Below, one piece after another: positions 62,995 to 64,000 of a stretch of DNA of 64,000 bases; positions within the stretch are counted from its first letter, which is position 1, and each line of letters starts with the position of its first letter. The stretch covers positions 1-64,000 of the forward strand of contig CANXME010000806.1 of assembly GCA_948144175.1 (NCBI GenBank). The letters are read 5' to 3'. Position numbers and translations under genes: made by a program. The notes under the pieces were generated by a model. The model ran no database searches and was not told the DNA's origin. It worked only from the letters and a program-made list of their open reading frames with translations. This DNA comes from Closterium sp. NIES-65 (Eukaryota > Streptophyta > Zygnematophyceae > Desmidiales > Closteriaceae).

Positions 62995-64000
62995 GTAGAC
63001 GCAGTCGAGCCTGTCGAGGTCACTGGTGACTCTGGTGCTGGTGGGGGTGCTGAGCCTGGGGGTGCTGGACCTGGGGGTGCGGAGTCTGGGGGTGCTGAGC
63101 CTGGGGGTACTACGTCTAGGGGTGCTGAGCCTGGGGGTACTGAGCCTGGGGGTGCTAAGCCTGGGGGTGCTGAGCTTGGGGGTGCTACGCCTGGGGGTGC
63201 TGAACCTAGAGGTGCTACGTCTGGGGGTGCTGAGCCTGGAGGTGCTACGCCTGGGGGTGGTGAGAGTGGAGGTGCTCCGCTTGGAGGTTCTCCGTGTGCT
63301 TCTTCTCGCCGGGAGCCACTCTCTCCACAGGAGCTACGCGAGTGGTTTGCTCGGCGCTGGCGCCGTACTGCTGGTGCTTGAGGTTCTTCAGCGGCTGAGG
63401 GTGCTGCGGTCGCGGGTCCCGGAGGTGTTCGTACTGGGAGTACTAGAGCTGCTGGGCCTACGCGTTCGACTGGAGCTGGTGCTGCTGAGGGTGTTGGCGC
63501 TGAGACTACCGCTGGCGGTCCTCCTCGGGGTGCTCGTGGTGCTGCTGGAGATGCTGCTGGAGCGGGTGCTCCTGCTGAGTGTACTGGTGCTGTCCCTGCT
63601 GCTTCAGGCGTCGTCACGCGGCCTCGACCGTACTTTGTTCCACTCCTGCAGCAGGTTCTTGGTCTTCTTCCTTCTACTAATCCTTCTCCTTCCTTAGAGT
63701 GTCCACAGCCTGTCCCGTCACAGTCACAGCTACAGCCTGCCTCCCTCTGCCTGCTCCTTCTCCCTACGCTGGTCCTAATGGAGGTCTTACTCGGCGTCGT
63801 GAGCCTGCGTCTCGTCCTGCGTCGCATGTTAGAGCTGCTCGCGCTAGTGGTCGCAGTTCGCGCCAGCGTCCTCCTCCTGTCCCTGGCACGCACCGGATGT
63901 CTCTGCGTCCGTCTACTGCTCCTCTACGTGCCCCTTTGCCATCCCCTCCTGAGTCCTCTCTTCCTACACTTGCCGACCCTGAGTCGGACTCTCTTCGTGC
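62995..64000 (+). pseudogene. Copia F linker toward reverse transcriptase
   Basis: VDAVEPVEVTGDSGAGGGAE then 15-bp repeats (GGGGGTGCTGAGCCT, about 63040-63290) encoding Gly-Gly-Ala-Glu-Pro-like units, SSRREPLSPQELREWFARRW, a TGA at about 63379, and Ser/Pro-rich sequence to the window end. No RT motif is reached before 64000. Confidence 0.75.

Larger units (their letters stand above)
58707..64000 (+). mobile_element. Copia element F, cut by the window end
   Basis: Plus-strand member of the A/B/D family with 5' LTR, PBS, GC-rich leader, gag, protease, integrase and linker; RT, RNase H and the 3' LTR lie beyond 64000. Base-level similarity to B is high in the integrase part, but F has several stops. 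Confidence 0.9.

Overview
This window comes from a eukaryotic nuclear genome, most likely a streptophyte (a streptophyte green alga or an early-diverging land plant; a zygnematophyte would fit, but this is inference). It holds one recognisable host gene, a plant-type DUF639 membrane protein on the minus strand. The gene is buried in Ty1/copia, Ty3/gypsy and hAT elements with initiator-Met-tRNA-like primer sites. There are no bacterial-type operons, rRNA genes or CRISPR arrays.

Layout. 1-6.9 kb: decayed copia pieces in both orientations (1-1226 plus; 1779-5925 minus; 5926-6.9 kb plus), with a 133-bp solo LTR at 4216-4348. 7207-8480: a non-autonomous hAT-like element with a perfect 8-bp target duplication, carrying a decayed fragment of HMG-CoA reductase. 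9077-24821: the DUF639 gene, for which I resolve 13 exons with consistent phases. Several of its introns are inflated by minisatellites, some of which are tandem copies of the splice-site sequence itself. Intron 7 holds a 5.75-kb hAT element (12058-17808) whose transposase gene is interrupted by a second, related hAT element (13734-16588); both have 18-bp inverted repeats and perfect 8-bp target duplications.

25-64 kb: nested retrotransposons. A plus-strand gypsy element (from 25066) is split by copia element A (27217-34186). A minus-strand copia tail (about 35580-36430) abuts a minus-strand gypsy element (about 36430-48453), which is split by copia element B (39013-46362; identical LTRs, TSD CACGA) and by a 227-bp solo LTR (46760-46986, TSD CCACT). 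Copia D (48454-55203, plus), a truncated copia E (55204-58706, minus) and copia F (58707 to the window end, plus) follow. A, B, D and F belong to one family: short LTRs of about 126-134 bp where visible, GC-rich repeat leaders, a gag with a glycine-rich tract and an unusual Cys/His motif, then protease, integrase, reverse transcriptase and RNase H.

The main biological interest is the host gene: its intron arrays replicate 5' splice-site sequence, and a partial duplication of exon 7 brackets an 11-bp minisatellite. The hAT pair, with matching 40-bp subterminal palindromes, and the gene-capturing hAT element come next. Most long open frames in 17.9-24.2 kb are artefacts of tandem repeats, not genes.
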